DNA from: CTSOIL-112 sp964293815
GTDB lineage: Bacteria; Pseudomonadota; Gammaproteobacteria; Burkholderiales; Burkholderiaceae
Direction: 5' to 3'
Assembly: GCA_964293815.1 (NCBI GenBank)
Contig: CAXYYC010000030.1
Coordinates: 1-30,766 of the forward strand
DNA: 30,766 bases
In this document: positions 6,719-14,948 of the stretch, piece after piece
Numbering within the stretch: the stretch's first letter is position 1
Layout of the letters: the number at the start of each line of letters is the position of its first letter
Notes under the pieces: model-generated
Databases searched by the model: none
Told to the model about the DNA's origin: nothing
Seen by the model: the letters and a program-made list of their open reading frames with translations, nothing else
Translations under genes and position numbers: made by a program

Positions 6719-7390
6719 TCACGGTAATAAATCCGTAAACACAAAACCATCGCGCTCCACCGTCTCGCCCAGTGTCCATTCAACCGCCTGCGCAAACATC
6801 GGCCCGTCAAAGGCAAAGCTGTGAAACTCGCCGTTTTCACCGCATGGATCGACGCCCGCAGGCAAATCGCGCAACAGCGTCGCGTCAAATATTCGTCCGG
6901 CAAACGTCGCGGGCAGTTGTTTCGGATCCACGCAGGTCAATACAGATTTCAAACCGTTTGCCGCCATAGTCTGCGACAACTCGGCGGTATCCGCGCCCCA
7001 CAGTGGGAAAATCGGCTCAATGCCGGTTCCGTGCAAACGCTCCTCGCGGTAGCGGCGCACGTCCTCCAGAAACAAATCACCAAAGGCAAAATGCGTCACA
7101 CCCGCCGCTCGCGCCTGCGTGACAAATTCGCTCATGACCTGCGCGTATTGCTCATTGCTGCACGGATAGGGAATATGAATGATCTGTAAGGGCAAACCCA
7201 AATTGTCCGCTTGCCGTTGCAGCAGCTCGACGCGCACGCCGTGCATGGCGACGCGATTGAACGCTTGGTTCACTGTGCAAAACAGCCCCGCCAATTCGAT
7301 CTGCGGGTCTTGGCGCAAGGTGTGCAGCGCCCACGCGCTGTCTTTGCCACTGCTCCACGACAATAGGGTTTTGTGTTTGCTTGGGTGCAT
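6719..7390 (-). CDS. Dph6-like PP-loop ATP-binding protein
   Basis: A 223-residue protein of the adenine nucleotide alpha-hydrolase superfamily with the PP-loop SSGKDS at 13-18. Further motifs match the diphthine-ammonia ligase (Dph6/ATP-bdg) group: FGDLFLEDVRRYREE in the middle and DPCGENGEFHSFAFDGP near the C-terminus. Eukaryotic and archaeal Dph6 amidate diphthine on elongation factor 2, a modification bacteria lack, so the bacterial substrate is unknown. AAGGA lies 5 nt before the ATG. The gene is divergent from hrcA across about 160 nt and convergent with lysR. It has no operon partner that would hint at a role. An ATP-dependent amide- or thiol-forming reaction on some small metabolite is plausible. 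Confidence 0.85.
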   Translation of the reverse strand: MHPSKHKTLLSWSSGKDSAWALHTLRQDPQIELAGLFCTVNQAFNRVAMHGVRVELLQRQADNLGLPLQIIHIPYPCSNEQYAQVMSEFVTQARAAGVTHFAFGDLFLEDVRRYREERLHGTGIEPIFPLWGADTAELSQTMAANGLKSVLTCVDPKQLPATFAGRIFDATLLRDLPAGVDPCGENGEFHSFAFDGPMFAQAVEWTLGETVERDGFVFTDLLP

Positions 7391-7526
7391 CGCGATCCTT
7401 TGCTTTGTTGTGCGGTATTTGGCTGATTGGGTCGGCGCACACTATCACTGCGCGCACGGTATTGTCAATCACACATCCCGTCAGTTTGTTACAATACGCC
7501 ATACTCTCATACTCTTTTACGCAATT

Positions 7527-7546
7527 GAATTGATTTGAATTGATTT
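7527..7546. repeat. 10-bp direct repeat before hrcA
   Basis: Two exact copies of GAATTGATTT (7527-7536 and 7537-7546), preceded by a diverged partial copy, end 3 nt before the hrcA ATG. They occupy the place where a ribosome binding site should be and contain no purine-rich Shine-Dalgarno sequence. Confidence 0.7.
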
Positions 7547-7549
7547 GAC

Positions 7550-8572
7550 ATGGGCTTAGACGAACGCGCCAGTCGGCTGCTAACCACTCTGGTACATCAG
7601 TACATCGCACAAGGAACGCCTGTGGGATCGCAGGTGCTCACGCACAGCGCGGGCCTGTCGCTCTCGCCCGCAACCGTGCGCAATGTGATGGCCGAGCTGG
7701 AGCATTTGGGGTTTATCACCAGTCCGCATACCTCGGCGGGGCGCATTCCAACGCCTGCGGGCTATCGCTTTTTCGTGGACAGCATGATGACTGCGAAGCA
7801 ATTTTCCACCGAGGATAGCGCTGAATTCGTCACGCCTGAGTTTTCCGCCGATACGCCGACGCGTATGGCAAACCAAGCAGCGCAAACATTATCGCAGTTG
7901 TCGCAATTTGCGGGCATCATTGCCACGCCGAAACGCTCGCAGGTGTTCGGCCATATTGATTTTCTGCAACTCTCGCCCAACCGCATCCTCGTGGTGATGG
8001 TCACGCCGGAGGGCGATATTCAAAACCGCTTGTTGCAGTTGAGCCAGAACTTCACACCGAGCCAGTTAGTCAGCGCGGCGAATTATCTGAATAGCCACTA
8101 CACCGGCAAAACCTTTGAGCAGATTCGCCTCGAACTCACACACGAATTACACCACCTGCAACGCGATGTGTCGTTATTGATGCAGCAGGCGCTCGCGCAG
8201 TCAGACAGCGACACCAACGACGACGAAACGCTGATCGTCAAAGGCGAGCGGCATTTGCTGGATGTGTCCGAGTTCGCCAATAATATGGAGCGTTTGCGCA
8301 TGACCTTTGACCTGTTCGATGAAAAGACGCGCTTGTTGCAATTGCTCGAACACACGCGCACGGCGGGCGGTGTGCAGGTATTCATTGGCGGCGAATCCGA
8401 GATTTTGCCGTTTGACGGCGTGTCTCTGATTTCCGCGCCATACACGGTTAATAACCAAGTGATCGGCACACTCGGCGTCATCGGCCCATCGCGCATGGCG
8501 TATGAAAAAGTGATTCCACTGGTTGATGTCACCGCCAAATTATTCTCACGCGCGATGCAAAATTTCAACTAA
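7550..8572 (+). CDS. hrcA: Heat-inducible transcription repressor HrcA
   Basis: The 340-residue repressor of heat-shock chaperone genes, which binds CIRCE operators and is kept active by GroEL. The N-terminal winged helix region contains SPATVRNVMAELEHLGFI (residues 39-56), followed by SPHTSAGRIPTPAGYRFFVD, the HrcA signature. The C-terminal GAF-like region includes VFIGGES and a tail with IGPSRMAYEKVIPLVD. Length is normal for the family. The start follows a direct repeat rather than a clear Shine-Dalgarno sequence. I looked for a CIRCE dyad (TTAGCACTC and its complement) upstream and found none, so autoregulation through CIRCE is not evident. hemH follows after 42 nt on the same strand, and no chaperone gene is present in the window. 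Confidence 0.95.
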   Translation: MGLDERASRLLTTLVHQYIAQGTPVGSQVLTHSAGLSLSPATVRNVMAELEHLGFITSPHTSAGRIPTPAGYRFFVDSMMTAKQFSTEDSAEFVTPEFSADTPTRMANQAAQTLSQLSQFAGIIATPKRSQVFGHIDFLQLSPNRILVVMVTPEGDIQNRLLQLSQNFTPSQLVSAANYLNSHYTGKTFEQIRLELTHELHHLQRDVSLLMQQALAQSDSDTNDDETLIVKGERHLLDVSEFANNMERLRMTFDLFDEKTRLLQLLEHTRTAGGVQVFIGGESEILPFDGVSLISAPYTVNNQVIGTLGVIGPSRMAYEKVIPLVDVTAKLFSRAMQNFN

Positions 8573-8614
8573 TTAATTTTAATCATCATTTCAACCAAAT
8601 ATACAAAGCTGTTC

Positions 8615-9667
8615 ATGTCCTCACGCACAACCCAAGCCATTTTATTGATCAATTTAGGTTCGCCCGACGCACCGACTGTGCCTGCCATTGCGCGCTATTT
8701 GGCCGAATTTCTCGGTGATCGGCGCGTGGTCGATATCCCCAAATGGCTGTGGCATCCGATTTTGCACGGCATCATTTTGCGCCGCCGTCCGGCGCGGCTG
8801 GTGCCGCTGTACGAAATGATTTGGAATCACGATGTTGCGCCCGAAAATGGCGCGCCGCTCAAGGCCATCACGCTGGCTCAAGCGAACGCCTTGCAACAGC
8901 ATTTAGACGCGAGCCAGCCACAATCCCCCTATAAAGTGTACTGGGCGATGCGTTACCAAAACCCATCCATCGGCGCGGTGCTGCAACAGATCGCCGACGA
9001 CGGCATACAGGATGTGGTGATTCTGCCGCTGTATCCGCAGTACTCGCTGACCACCACCGAAACGGTATTTGACGAAATCGACCGACAGATTCGCACGCGC
9101 GGCCTATCGCTCAAACAACGACGCATCACCGAATACCCCACGAATCCGCTGTACATCCACGCTTTAGTTCAGTCGATTCAGACGTATTGGCAAACGCATG
9201 GGAAACCAAATTTTGCCGCCGGTGATCAAATACTACTCAGTTTTCACGGTCTGCCCGAACGCAATGTTCGCCTCGGTGATCCGTATCAGGCGCAGTGCAA
9301 CGCCACGCACCGCGCGCTGGCCGAGGCGCTGAATGATGCGCTCGGCGTGCCGCACTCTGCGGTGCACATTGCCTATCAATCGCGCTTTGGCAGACAAAAA
9401 TGGATACAGCCGTATGCCATTGAGGCGCTGACACAGTTGGCGCAGTCAGGCGCGCGCCGTGTGGATGTGCTGTGCCCGGGGTTTTCCGCCGATTGTTTGG
9501 AAACCTTAGAGGAAGTTGCCCACCAGCTCAAAGCGGTGTTTTTGGAGTCGGGTGGCGAGCAGTACCACTACATCCCGTGTTTGAACGCGCACAGCGCGCA
9601 CATCCAAATGATGGCACAATTGATACAATTGGTACAATTGCCACATGAACAAAAGCAAGCCAATTGA
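8615..9667 (+). CDS. hemH: Ferrochelatase
   Basis: Inserts ferrous iron into protoporphyrin IX, the last step of protoheme synthesis; membrane-associated on the cytoplasmic side. The 350-residue product starts with the family block LLINLGSPDAP (10-20). The active-site motif LLSFHGLPERNVRLGDPY contains the conserved His211. Further conserved blocks are PLYPQYSLTTTETVFDE, YQSRFGRQKWIQPY and CPGFSADCLETLEE. There is no clear Shine-Dalgarno sequence. It lies 42 nt after hrcA and may be cotranscribed with it. The last codons encode three QL-containing tripeptides from a 9-bp tandem repeat (9616-9642), a short variable tail after the folded domain. Function is secure. Confidence 0.96.
   Translation: MSSRTTQAILLINLGSPDAPTVPAIARYLAEFLGDRRVVDIPKWLWHPILHGIILRRRPARLVPLYEMIWNHDVAPENGAPLKAITLAQANALQQHLDASQPQSPYKVYWAMRYQNPSIGAVLQQIADDGIQDVVILPLYPQYSLTTTETVFDEIDRQIRTRGLSLKQRRITEYPTNPLYIHALVQSIQTYWQTHGKPNFAAGDQILLSFHGLPERNVRLGDPYQAQCNATHRALAEALNDALGVPHSAVHIAYQSRFGRQKWIQPYAIEALTQLAQSGARRVDVLCPGFSADCLETLEEVAHQLKAVFLESGGEQYHYIPCLNAHSAHIQMMAQLIQLVQLPHEQKQAN
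9616..9642. repeat. 9-bp tandem repeat in the hemH 3' end
   Basis: Three units of ACAATTG plus two variable bases (9616-9624, 9625-9633, 9634-9642). Being a multiple of three, the repeat keeps the hemH frame and encodes repeated Gln-Leu pairs just before the C-terminus. Confidence 0.7.
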
Positions 9668-9676
9668 GCGAATCGT

Positions 9677-9732
9677 CCAAACAAATGAATCCGAACACAT
9701 GAATCCCAACAAATAGATCCGAACACGTGATG
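9677..9732. repeat. 14-bp tandem repeat, 4 degenerate copies
   Basis: Four consecutive 14-nt units (9677-9690, 9691-9704, 9705-9718, 9719-9732) follow the pattern CC-(A/G/C)-AACA-(A/C)-(A/G)-T-(G/A)-(A/G)-(A/T)-(T/G). They start 9 nt after the hemH stop and occupy more than half of the 97-nt gap to the MFS gene. No reading frame or hairpin explains them. Confidence 0.65.
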
Positions 9733-9764
9733 CGCTTGATTCATCATTCAAGCCATTCATTTGA

Positions 9765-11051
9765 TTGCATAAAAATTCAGATAACAACAGAAAGTTTCCC
9801 TTGCCGTTTAAAACCTATCCCAACGAACACATTGGCCGCCTCGAATTCATCATTCTGATTGCATTGATGATGGCGATTGGCGCTTTGTCGATTGATACCA
9901 TGCTCCCTGCATTTCCGCGCATGGCGAATGATTTCGGCCTGCAAGCCGAGCAAGCCAACCACATTCAATGGGTGGTTTACGCCTATATGATCGGCTTTTC
10001 TTTTGCCCAATTAATATACGGTGCGCTCGGTGATTATTTTGGTCGCCGCCCCATCGTCCAACTCGGCTTGGGTATTTTTGCGCTGGCCTCCATCGGCGCG
10101 GCGCTGTCACCGAATTTTTACTTTTTGCTTGCCATGCGCGTCCTGCAAGGGGTGGGACTGGCTTCGATGCGCGTGCTCACCGCCGCCATGGTGCGTGATC
10201 GTTTTTCGGGGCACGCGATGTCGCAGGTGATGTCGATGATTATGATGGTGTTCATCATCGTGCCGATCATTGCGCCGAGCTTGGGGCAATTGCTGTTGTT
10301 TCGTTTTGAATGGCACAGTATTTTCTGGGGCTTGCTGTTGTATGCCTTGCTGTTGGGCACATGGTTCACCACGCGTATGCCAGAAACGCTGGATCCAAGC
10401 TTTCGCCGCCCGATTTCATTGGCCAGCATGTGGGATAGCCTGAAGCAATGCGTCCACAATCGCTCAACCTTTGGCTACGCGACGGCGGTCGGCCTGATGC
10501 AGGGCGTGCTAATGGCGTATATCGGCTCGTCCGAGCAGATTTTTCAGCGCGATGTGTACCAGCTTGGCGAGCACTTTCCACTGATGTTCGGCGCGATTGC
10601 GATGTCAATGGGCTTGGCGGCGTTCACCAATTCTCGCTTGGTCGCGCGCTTTGGTATGCGGCGCATGGCGCATTCGGCGCTGTGGCTGTTTTTGACGCTG
10701 TCCAGTATTTTGACTGTGAGCGCGTGGGCCTTTCACGGTCATCCGCCGATTGCCTTGTTTGCACCATTATTGGCCGCCTGCCTGTTCTGCTTTAGCATCA
10801 TGATGCCAAATTTCAACACGATTTCATTGGAGCCAATGCGCGCTATAGCTGGTTCAGCCTCATCGTGGACAGGGTTCTACACCAGTTTGATCGGCGCGAT
10901 TTTGGGTAGTTTGATCGGCCAAGCGTTTAACGGTACGGTCTTGCCTCTGGCGCTTGGATACTGGTTGATCGGCGTCTTGGTGTTGGTGACGGTATTTTTG
11001 ACCGAGCGACGTTTGCCCTTGCATTTGGGTTCAGCCGACGCGCATCATTGA
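9765..11051 (+). CDS. Bcr/CflA family MFS multidrug exporter
   Basis: Inner-membrane major facilitator of up to 428 residues, 12 predicted transmembrane segments. The subfamily is shown by ALSIDTMLPAFPRMANDFG (about 41-59), the loop 2-3 motif GALGDYFGRRPIVQLG and the segment after it, MRVLQGVGLASMRVLTAAMV. Family members (Bcr, CflA) export drugs such as bicyclomycin or chloramphenicol by proton antiport, but the substrate cannot be read from sequence. No ATG is available at the 5' end: the frame opens with TTG at 9765, immediately after an in-frame TGA. Another TTG at 9801, preceded by the purine run AGAAAG, is an alternative. The first transmembrane helix begins about residue 28, so both starts preserve it. 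Confidence 0.9.
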   Translation: MHKNSDNNRKFPLPFKTYPNEHIGRLEFIILIALMMAIGALSIDTMLPAFPRMANDFGLQAEQANHIQWVVYAYMIGFSFAQLIYGALGDYFGRRPIVQLGLGIFALASIGAALSPNFYFLLAMRVLQGVGLASMRVLTAAMVRDRFSGHAMSQVMSMIMMVFIIVPIIAPSLGQLLLFRFEWHSIFWGLLLYALLLGTWFTTRMPETLDPSFRRPISLASMWDSLKQCVHNRSTFGYATAVGLMQGVLMAYIGSSEQIFQRDVYQLGEHFPLMFGAIAMSMGLAAFTNSRLVARFGMRRMAHSALWLFLTLSSILTVSAWAFHGHPPIALFAPLLAACLFCFSIMMPNFNTISLEPMRAIAGSASSWTGFYTSLIGAILGSLIGQAFNGTVLPLALGYWLIGVLVLVTVFLTERRLPLHLGSADAHH

Positions 11052-11066
11052 TATGACTGAATACGA

Positions 11067-11091
11067 CAATCGCTCCGAAATGGAGCGATTG
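11067..11091. terminator. Hairpin between convergent MFS and rapZ genes
   Basis: Perfect 10-bp stem CAATCGCTCC (11067-11076) and GGAGCGATTG (11082-11091) with a GAAAT loop. It sits between the MFS stop and the rapZ stop and can serve both. The T-run on the plus side is only TTT, so termination efficiency is uncertain. Confidence 0.7.
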
Positions 11092-11092
11092 T

Positions 11093-11980
11093 TTAATGTG
11101 CGTTTATGGTTTTCATGGTGCGATGGCGCACCAACACCTGATTTTCGAGCAAAAATCCGCTGGTGACCATACGCTGAGCCAAGGTCTGGGTGATGTACAC
11201 CGAGCGATGTTGCCCACCCGTACAGCCAATCGCGATGGTGAGGTAACTGCGGTCGTCCTGCTCAAATTTTGGAATCCAGCGTTTCAAAAATTGCTCAATG
11301 TCCTCAATCAGTAATTCAGTATCCGGTTGCGCCTGTAAAAAAACTTGCACTGGCGCATCCAAACCGGTCAAAGGCCGCAAATTCACATCATAAAAGGGGT
11401 TCGGTAAAGAGCGCGCATCAAACACAAAGTCCGCATCCAGCGGTACGCCGTGTTTGAACCCAAACGACTGAAACAACACAGTCAAGCGGTCATTGGGTAA
11501 ATCAAGCACCTCGTGGATGTATTGTTGCAGTTGCTTCGCCTTCAATTGGCTGGTGTCAATCACCACCGACACGGCAATCAGCGGCATCAGGCGTGTGCGC
11601 TCCAAATCAATGCTGTCCTTGAGCGACTGGTCGCTACCATCATCAGATAATGCCAAGCGCGAGAGCGGATGACGACGGCGAGTTTCGGAAAACCGTTTGA
11701 TCAGCGCGCTGTTATTCGCGGTCAAAAACAAGCTATGCACCGCCTGACCTTGCACACGCATGGCAACGATTTGATCGTGCAATTTTTCAAAATCAGCCGA
11801 CGAGCGCGCATCAATGCTGATCGCCAAGCGCGGATAAGTCGCACGATTCATTTCAACGATCAATGGTTCGAGCAAATTGGCGGGCAGATTGTCCACGCAG
11901 TAATAACCCATATCCTCCAAATGCCGCAACGCGACACTTTTGCCCGAGCCGGATAAACCAGTGATGAGTACCAAATTCAT
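11093..11980 (-). CDS. rapZ: RNase adapter protein RapZ
   Basis: P-loop protein of 295 residues (YvcJ/RapZ family), cytoplasmic. The Walker A motif GLSGSGKS is at 8-15, followed by ALRHLEDMGYYCVDNLP. The C-terminal RNA-binding half carries FKHGVPLDADFVFDARSLPN, and near the end GCTGGQHRSVYI. In E. coli RapZ senses glucosamine-6-phosphate and delivers the small RNA GlmZ to RNase E. GlmZ is not generally known in betaproteobacteria, so the target here may differ. It is the last gene of ptsN-hprK-rapZ, 33 nt after hprK, and ends at a shared hairpin. No clear Shine-Dalgarno sequence precedes the ATG. Confidence 0.94.
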   Translation of the reverse strand: MNLVLITGLSGSGKSVALRHLEDMGYYCVDNLPANLLEPLIVEMNRATYPRLAISIDARSSADFEKLHDQIVAMRVQGQAVHSLFLTANNSALIKRFSETRRRHPLSRLALSDDGSDQSLKDSIDLERTRLMPLIAVSVVIDTSQLKAKQLQQYIHEVLDLPNDRLTVLFQSFGFKHGVPLDADFVFDARSLPNPFYDVNLRPLTGLDAPVQVFLQAQPDTELLIEDIEQFLKRWIPKFEQDDRSYLTIAIGCTGGQHRSVYITQTLAQRMVTSGFLLENQVLVRHRTMKTINAH

Positions 11981-12013
11981 AACAATAGATACGGGCTTAT
12001 TGCCCGATAAAAA

Positions 12014-12979
12014 TTAAATTTCGCCCTGAATATTGTGGCTTGACCGATCCACACGCGTCTCGTCCATCGCCTGCCGTTGGCGCGCCATGAACTCTTGCAA
12101 CGTGTTAATCCCGCGTAATTTCAGCACCGTATCGCGCACCGCCGCTTCAACCAACACCGCCAAGTTGCGCCCCGCCGCGACCGGCAAGACCACTTTGTGA
12201 ATATCCACACCCAAAATATTTTCGGTCAAATGCTGCATCGGCAAACGCTCATACTTGGTATCCATCTCGGTGCGCTTGATTAATTGCGTAATTAAACGCA
12301 ATTTAATTTTGCGACGTACCGCCGTTTCCCCAAAAATCGTTTTGATGTCGAGCAAGCCAATGCCACGCACTTCCAACAAATTTTGCAATAGCGGCGGGCA
12401 GCGCCCTTCGATAAAATCTGACGCGACGCGTGCGAAATCCACCTGATCATCGGCCACCAAGCCATGTCCACGCGAAATCAGCTCCAAAGCCAATTCGGAT
12501 TTACCCAGCCCCGATTCACCCGAAATTAATACGCCAACGCCCAACACATCCATCAGCACACCGTGGCGCGAGCAGCGTTCAGCAAACAATCGATTAAAAT
12601 ACACGCGCAAATACTCAATCACCCGAGCAGAGGTTTCTGCCGAGCAAAACAGCGCGATCACATGCTCTTCGCACCATTGAACCAAAAAATTCGGCGGCTC
12701 TACGCCATCAGCCATGATCAAGGCCGGCGGCTCGCCGTGGTGCAAAAAGTCGTTGAGATATTCAAGCCGACGCGTTTCGCTCAATCGGTCAAAAAAATCA
12801 CTCTCCGCTTGCCCGATGACCTGAATGCGCGAGGCATGAATTAAGTTCAAATGCCCGATCAATTCGGCAGAACCAGCATGCGAATCGGACAAAATACGAA
12901 ACGCGCCATCCAAACCGGCGCGCCACTTCAAGCCTAGCGGGGTTGAAACATCATTGTATAAAGTTGCGATTGATTGCAT
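12014..12979 (-). CDS. hprK: HPr kinase/phosphorylase
   Basis: Bifunctional enzyme that phosphorylates and dephosphorylates a serine of HPr, linking carbon status to PTS proteins. The 321-residue form starting at MQSIATLYND has the conserved His139 (RHGVLMDVLG), Walker A GESGLGKS (154-161), and the kinase/phosphorylase signature LEVRGIGLLDIKTIFGE. The C-terminus LPVAAGRNLAVLVEAAVRD is also typical. I chose this ATG over a TTG six codons upstream because the family begins about here. It is 28 nt after the ptsN stop and 33 nt before rapZ. The association with ptsN rather than with a sugar PTS is characteristic of Proteobacteria that use HPr for regulation rather than transport. HPr itself is not in the window. 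Confidence 0.95.
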   Translation of the reverse strand: MQSIATLYNDVSTPLGLKWRAGLDGAFRILSDSHAGSAELIGHLNLIHASRIQVIGQAESDFFDRLSETRRLEYLNDFLHHGEPPALIMADGVEPPNFLVQWCEEHVIALFCSAETSARVIEYLRVYFNRLFAERCSRHGVLMDVLGVGVLISGESGLGKSELALELISRGHGLVADDQVDFARVASDFIEGRCPPLLQNLLEVRGIGLLDIKTIFGETAVRRKIKLRLITQLIKRTEMDTKYERLPMQHLTENILGVDIHKVVLPVAAGRNLAVLVEAAVRDTVLKLRGINTLQEFMARQRQAMDETRVDRSSHNIQGEI

Positions 12980-13007
12980 GGCAAATCCCGTTGGCAAAAT
13001 CAGGCAC

Positions 13008-13481
13008 TTACGACAAGCTGCGACGAGCCGGTTCCCAAGTTTGCACCCGTTGTAGCACCTCGCCAGCGGACTCTGCCGCCATCAAGGCCTCGCGGTTACT
13101 CTTGTCACTCAAAAACTCAGCCAATTCCGATAAAATTTCCAAATGCTGCTGCGTCGCCTGCTCGGGTACCAATAAAAACACCATCAGGCTCACTGGCTGC
13201 GCATCGGGCGCATCAAACGCCACCGGCGTATTCACACTCACCACCGCGGCAACCGCCTCTTTCAAACCCTTGATCCGCCCATGCGGAATCGCCACGCCCT
13301 TGCCCAGCGCGGTCGAACCCAGACGCTCACGCGCCAACAGGCTATCAAACACCTTCGAGCGCTCCACGCCCTGATTGTTTTCAAACAGAATGGATGCGTA
13401 TTCAAACACCCGTTTTTTGCTGGACGCATCGATTTTTAATTCGATGTTTTGAGTCGGTAAAAGCTTGGCAAGTAAATTCAT
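13008..13481 (-). CDS. ptsN: PTS IIA-like nitrogen regulatory protein PtsN
   Basis: EIIA-Ntr of the nitrogen phosphotransferase system, a 157-residue cytoplasmic regulator of potassium and nitrogen/carbon balance. The phosphorylated histidine is His67 in GSTALGKGVAIPHGRI. The region PVSLMVFLLVPEQATQQHLEILSELAEFL is the usual second half of the fold (no more than part shown here as motif): VSLMVFLLVP then QHLEILSELAEFLSD. AAAGGC lies 6 nt before the ATG. It is first in ptsN-hprK-rapZ. Its promoter should lie in the 352-nt gap up to rplI, where I cannot assign -35/-10 boxes with confidence. Confidence 0.95.
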   Translation of the reverse strand: MNLLAKLLPTQNIELKIDASSKKRVFEYASILFENNQGVERSKVFDSLLARERLGSTALGKGVAIPHGRIKGLKEAVAAVVSVNTPVAFDAPDAQPVSLMVFLLVPEQATQQHLEILSELAEFLSDKSNREALMAAESAGEVLQRVQTWEPARRSLS

Positions 13482-13833
13482 AAATCTGCCTTTAATTGAT
13501 TAAATAATAAGCTGATGTAGAAGGTGCATTATAGCCATGCCCTGCTATAAACACAATGAAAAGCCCTGCTTTGCGCGGCGATTTTCCGAATCGATACAAT
13601 CACGCATACGCGATTCACAAGCGCACTCAATTCTACAATCAACACAAAGTAATCGCCCAAAAGAAAACCCCGCTGTTATTCAACAACGGGGTTTCAACTA
13701 CAGATTTTTGATCAACCGCAACTTGAATCAGTAAGCAATCGCTCGTCAAATCAGCGGTTTCTATCCGAGACGCTTGTTTTGCTTATTTTTCAACACAAAC
13801 GTTGCGGATGCGTTCAATCGTGATCTGAGCAGA
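13482..13833. other. Non-coding gap between ptsN and rplI
   Basis: 352 nt with no credible gene. It contains the rplI operon terminator (13665-13694) and, on the ptsN side, the presumed promoter region of ptsN. The open frame at 13537-13734 on the plus strand runs through the terminator hairpin and resembles nothing I recognise. The 140 nt between the rplI stop and the terminator form an unusually long 3' untranslated region. Confidence 0.6.
13665..13694 (-). terminator. Rho-independent terminator of rpsF-priB-rpsR-rplI
   Basis: Stem AAACCCCG (13665-13672) and CGGGGTTT (13687-13694), extended past one mismatch by TGTT/AACA. Read on the minus strand it is followed by TTTTCTTTT. It lies 140 nt beyond the rplI stop, and the U-run is on the correct side only for leftward transcription. 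Confidence 0.85.
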
Positions 13834-14286
13834 TTACGCCAATTCAGGCACGACGTTCAGAGCGATGGTTGCGTTCACATCGGTGAACAAAGCCACAGCG
13901 ACTGAGTACGCGCCTACAGCTTTAACATTGCCTTCAACCACACGAACTTGTGATTTAGCAACCTCGAAACCTTTGGCTTTCAATGCTTCAGCGATATCGG
14001 CATTGGTGATCGAACCGAACAAACGGCCATCTACGCCAGCTTTAGAAGCGATTTCAATGCTCAAATCGGTCATTTTTTCAGCCACGGCTTGTGCCGCTGC
14101 CAATTTTTCGGCTTGAACTTTTTCCAGCTCTGCACGGCGCGCTTCAAATTCAGCCATTGCGGTTTTGGTCGCACGACGCGCTTTACCTTGAGGAATCAAA
14201 AAGTTACGCGCGTAACCATCTTTGACCTTAACCACGTCGCCCAATTGACCGACGTTCAATACTTTTTCTAATAAAATAATTTGCAT
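13834..14286 (-). CDS. rplI: 50S ribosomal protein L9
   Basis: Large-subunit protein that binds 23S rRNA near the L1 stalk. The product of 150 residues has the normal two-lobed form. The N-terminal RNA-binding domain reads MQIILLEKVLNVGQLGDVV followed by KDGYARNFLIPQGKA. A long connecting helix rich in Ala, Glu and Lys leads to the C-terminal domain, which includes DGRLFGSIT. AAAGGA lies 6 nt before the ATG. It is the last gene of the operon, 32 nt after rpsR. Confidence 0.98.
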   Translation of the reverse strand: MQIILLEKVLNVGQLGDVVKVKDGYARNFLIPQGKARRATKTAMAEFEARRAELEKVQAEKLAAAQAVAEKMTDLSIEIASKAGVDGRLFGSITNADIAEALKAKGFEVAKSQVRVVEGNVKAVGAYSVAVALFTDVNATIALNVVPELA

Positions 14287-14318
14287 GATTTATCCTTTCG
14301 TTATCCAATACGCGAGCA

Positions 14319-14594
14319 TTACTTGTGGTTGTCGCAGTATGGCAACAGAGCCAAGAAACGTGCACGTTTGATGGCTGTGTTCAATTGACGTTGATAAATC
14401 GCACGAGTACCGGTCAAACGCGCAGGGATGATTTTGCCGTTTTCAGCGATGAAGTCTTTCAAAGTATCAACATCTTTGTAATCGATTTGTTCAACACCAC
14501 CAACGGTGAAGCGGCATACGCGTTTGCGTTTGAACAATGGGTTTTGTTGTTGACGGCGTTCTGGACGACCGTTTTTGCTACGTGGAGCTGCCAT
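14319..14594 (-). CDS. rpsR: 30S ribosomal protein S18
   Basis: Small-subunit protein that pairs with S6 on the platform. The 91-residue product ends with the conserved block IIPARLTGTRAIYQRQLNTA followed by IKRARFLALLPY, and has a basic N-terminal arm rich in Arg, Lys and Gln. The ATG is preceded by AAGGAAA. It lies between priB and rplI, the standard order. Confidence 0.98.
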   Translation of the reverse strand: MAAPRSKNGRPERRQQQNPLFKRKRVCRFTVGGVEQIDYKDVDTLKDFIAENGKIIPARLTGTRAIYQRQLNTAIKRARFLALLPYCDNHK

Positions 14595-14622
14595 GATGCA
14601 TTTCCTTTTTCAAAAATTTCAA

Positions 14623-14934
14623 TTAATCAATTACTGGACTGATGTGCGTGATGTGCAACCGTAATTTGACACTTTTTAGACTTTTGCGGTTTAAGAATCC
14701 TTGTATTTTGTAGTATGAACCCACCACACAAGCATCCACCGCTGTCGCCGCATCCCCCATCGCCACTGCGGCGATTTCAAACTGGGTTTGGCGTGGGCTG
14801 CCGACTTCTTCTTGATCTGACTGGTGTTGTAGCACCAGATCCACCACCGGACAACCTGCTAAATTGTTGCGTAGCGGCGATTTTTCCACCACACACGCTT
14901 CTAATGTCAATCGATTAAGGTACGACGCGCTCAT
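14623..14934 (-). CDS. priB: Primosomal replication protein N (PriB)
   Basis: Single-stranded-DNA-binding OB-fold protein of 103 residues that helps PriA restart stalled replication forks. The SSB-like pattern is visible: NRLTLEACVVEKSPLRN at the N-terminus, then HQSDQEEVGSPRQTQFEIAA and VGSYYKIQGFLNRKS near the end. Position between rpsF and rpsR confirms the assignment; this placement is typical of beta- and gammaproteobacteria. It starts 14 nt after the rpsF stop with only a weak Shine-Dalgarno sequence, so translation is probably coupled to rpsF. Confidence 0.93.
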   Translation of the reverse strand: MSASYLNRLTLEACVVEKSPLRNNLAGCPVVDLVLQHQSDQEEVGSPRQTQFEIAAVAMGDAATAVDACVVGSYYKIQGFLNRKSLKSVKLRLHITHISPVID

Positions 14935-14948
14935 CAGCCGTCAAAATA

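Noticed and set aside
7391..7549. CIRCE operator or sigma-70 promoter upstream of hrcA
   Set aside because: No GAGTGCTAA-type dyad is present. TTGTCA (7462-7467) and TACAAT (7490-7495) look like promoter boxes, but their 22-nt spacing is too long for me to call a promoter.
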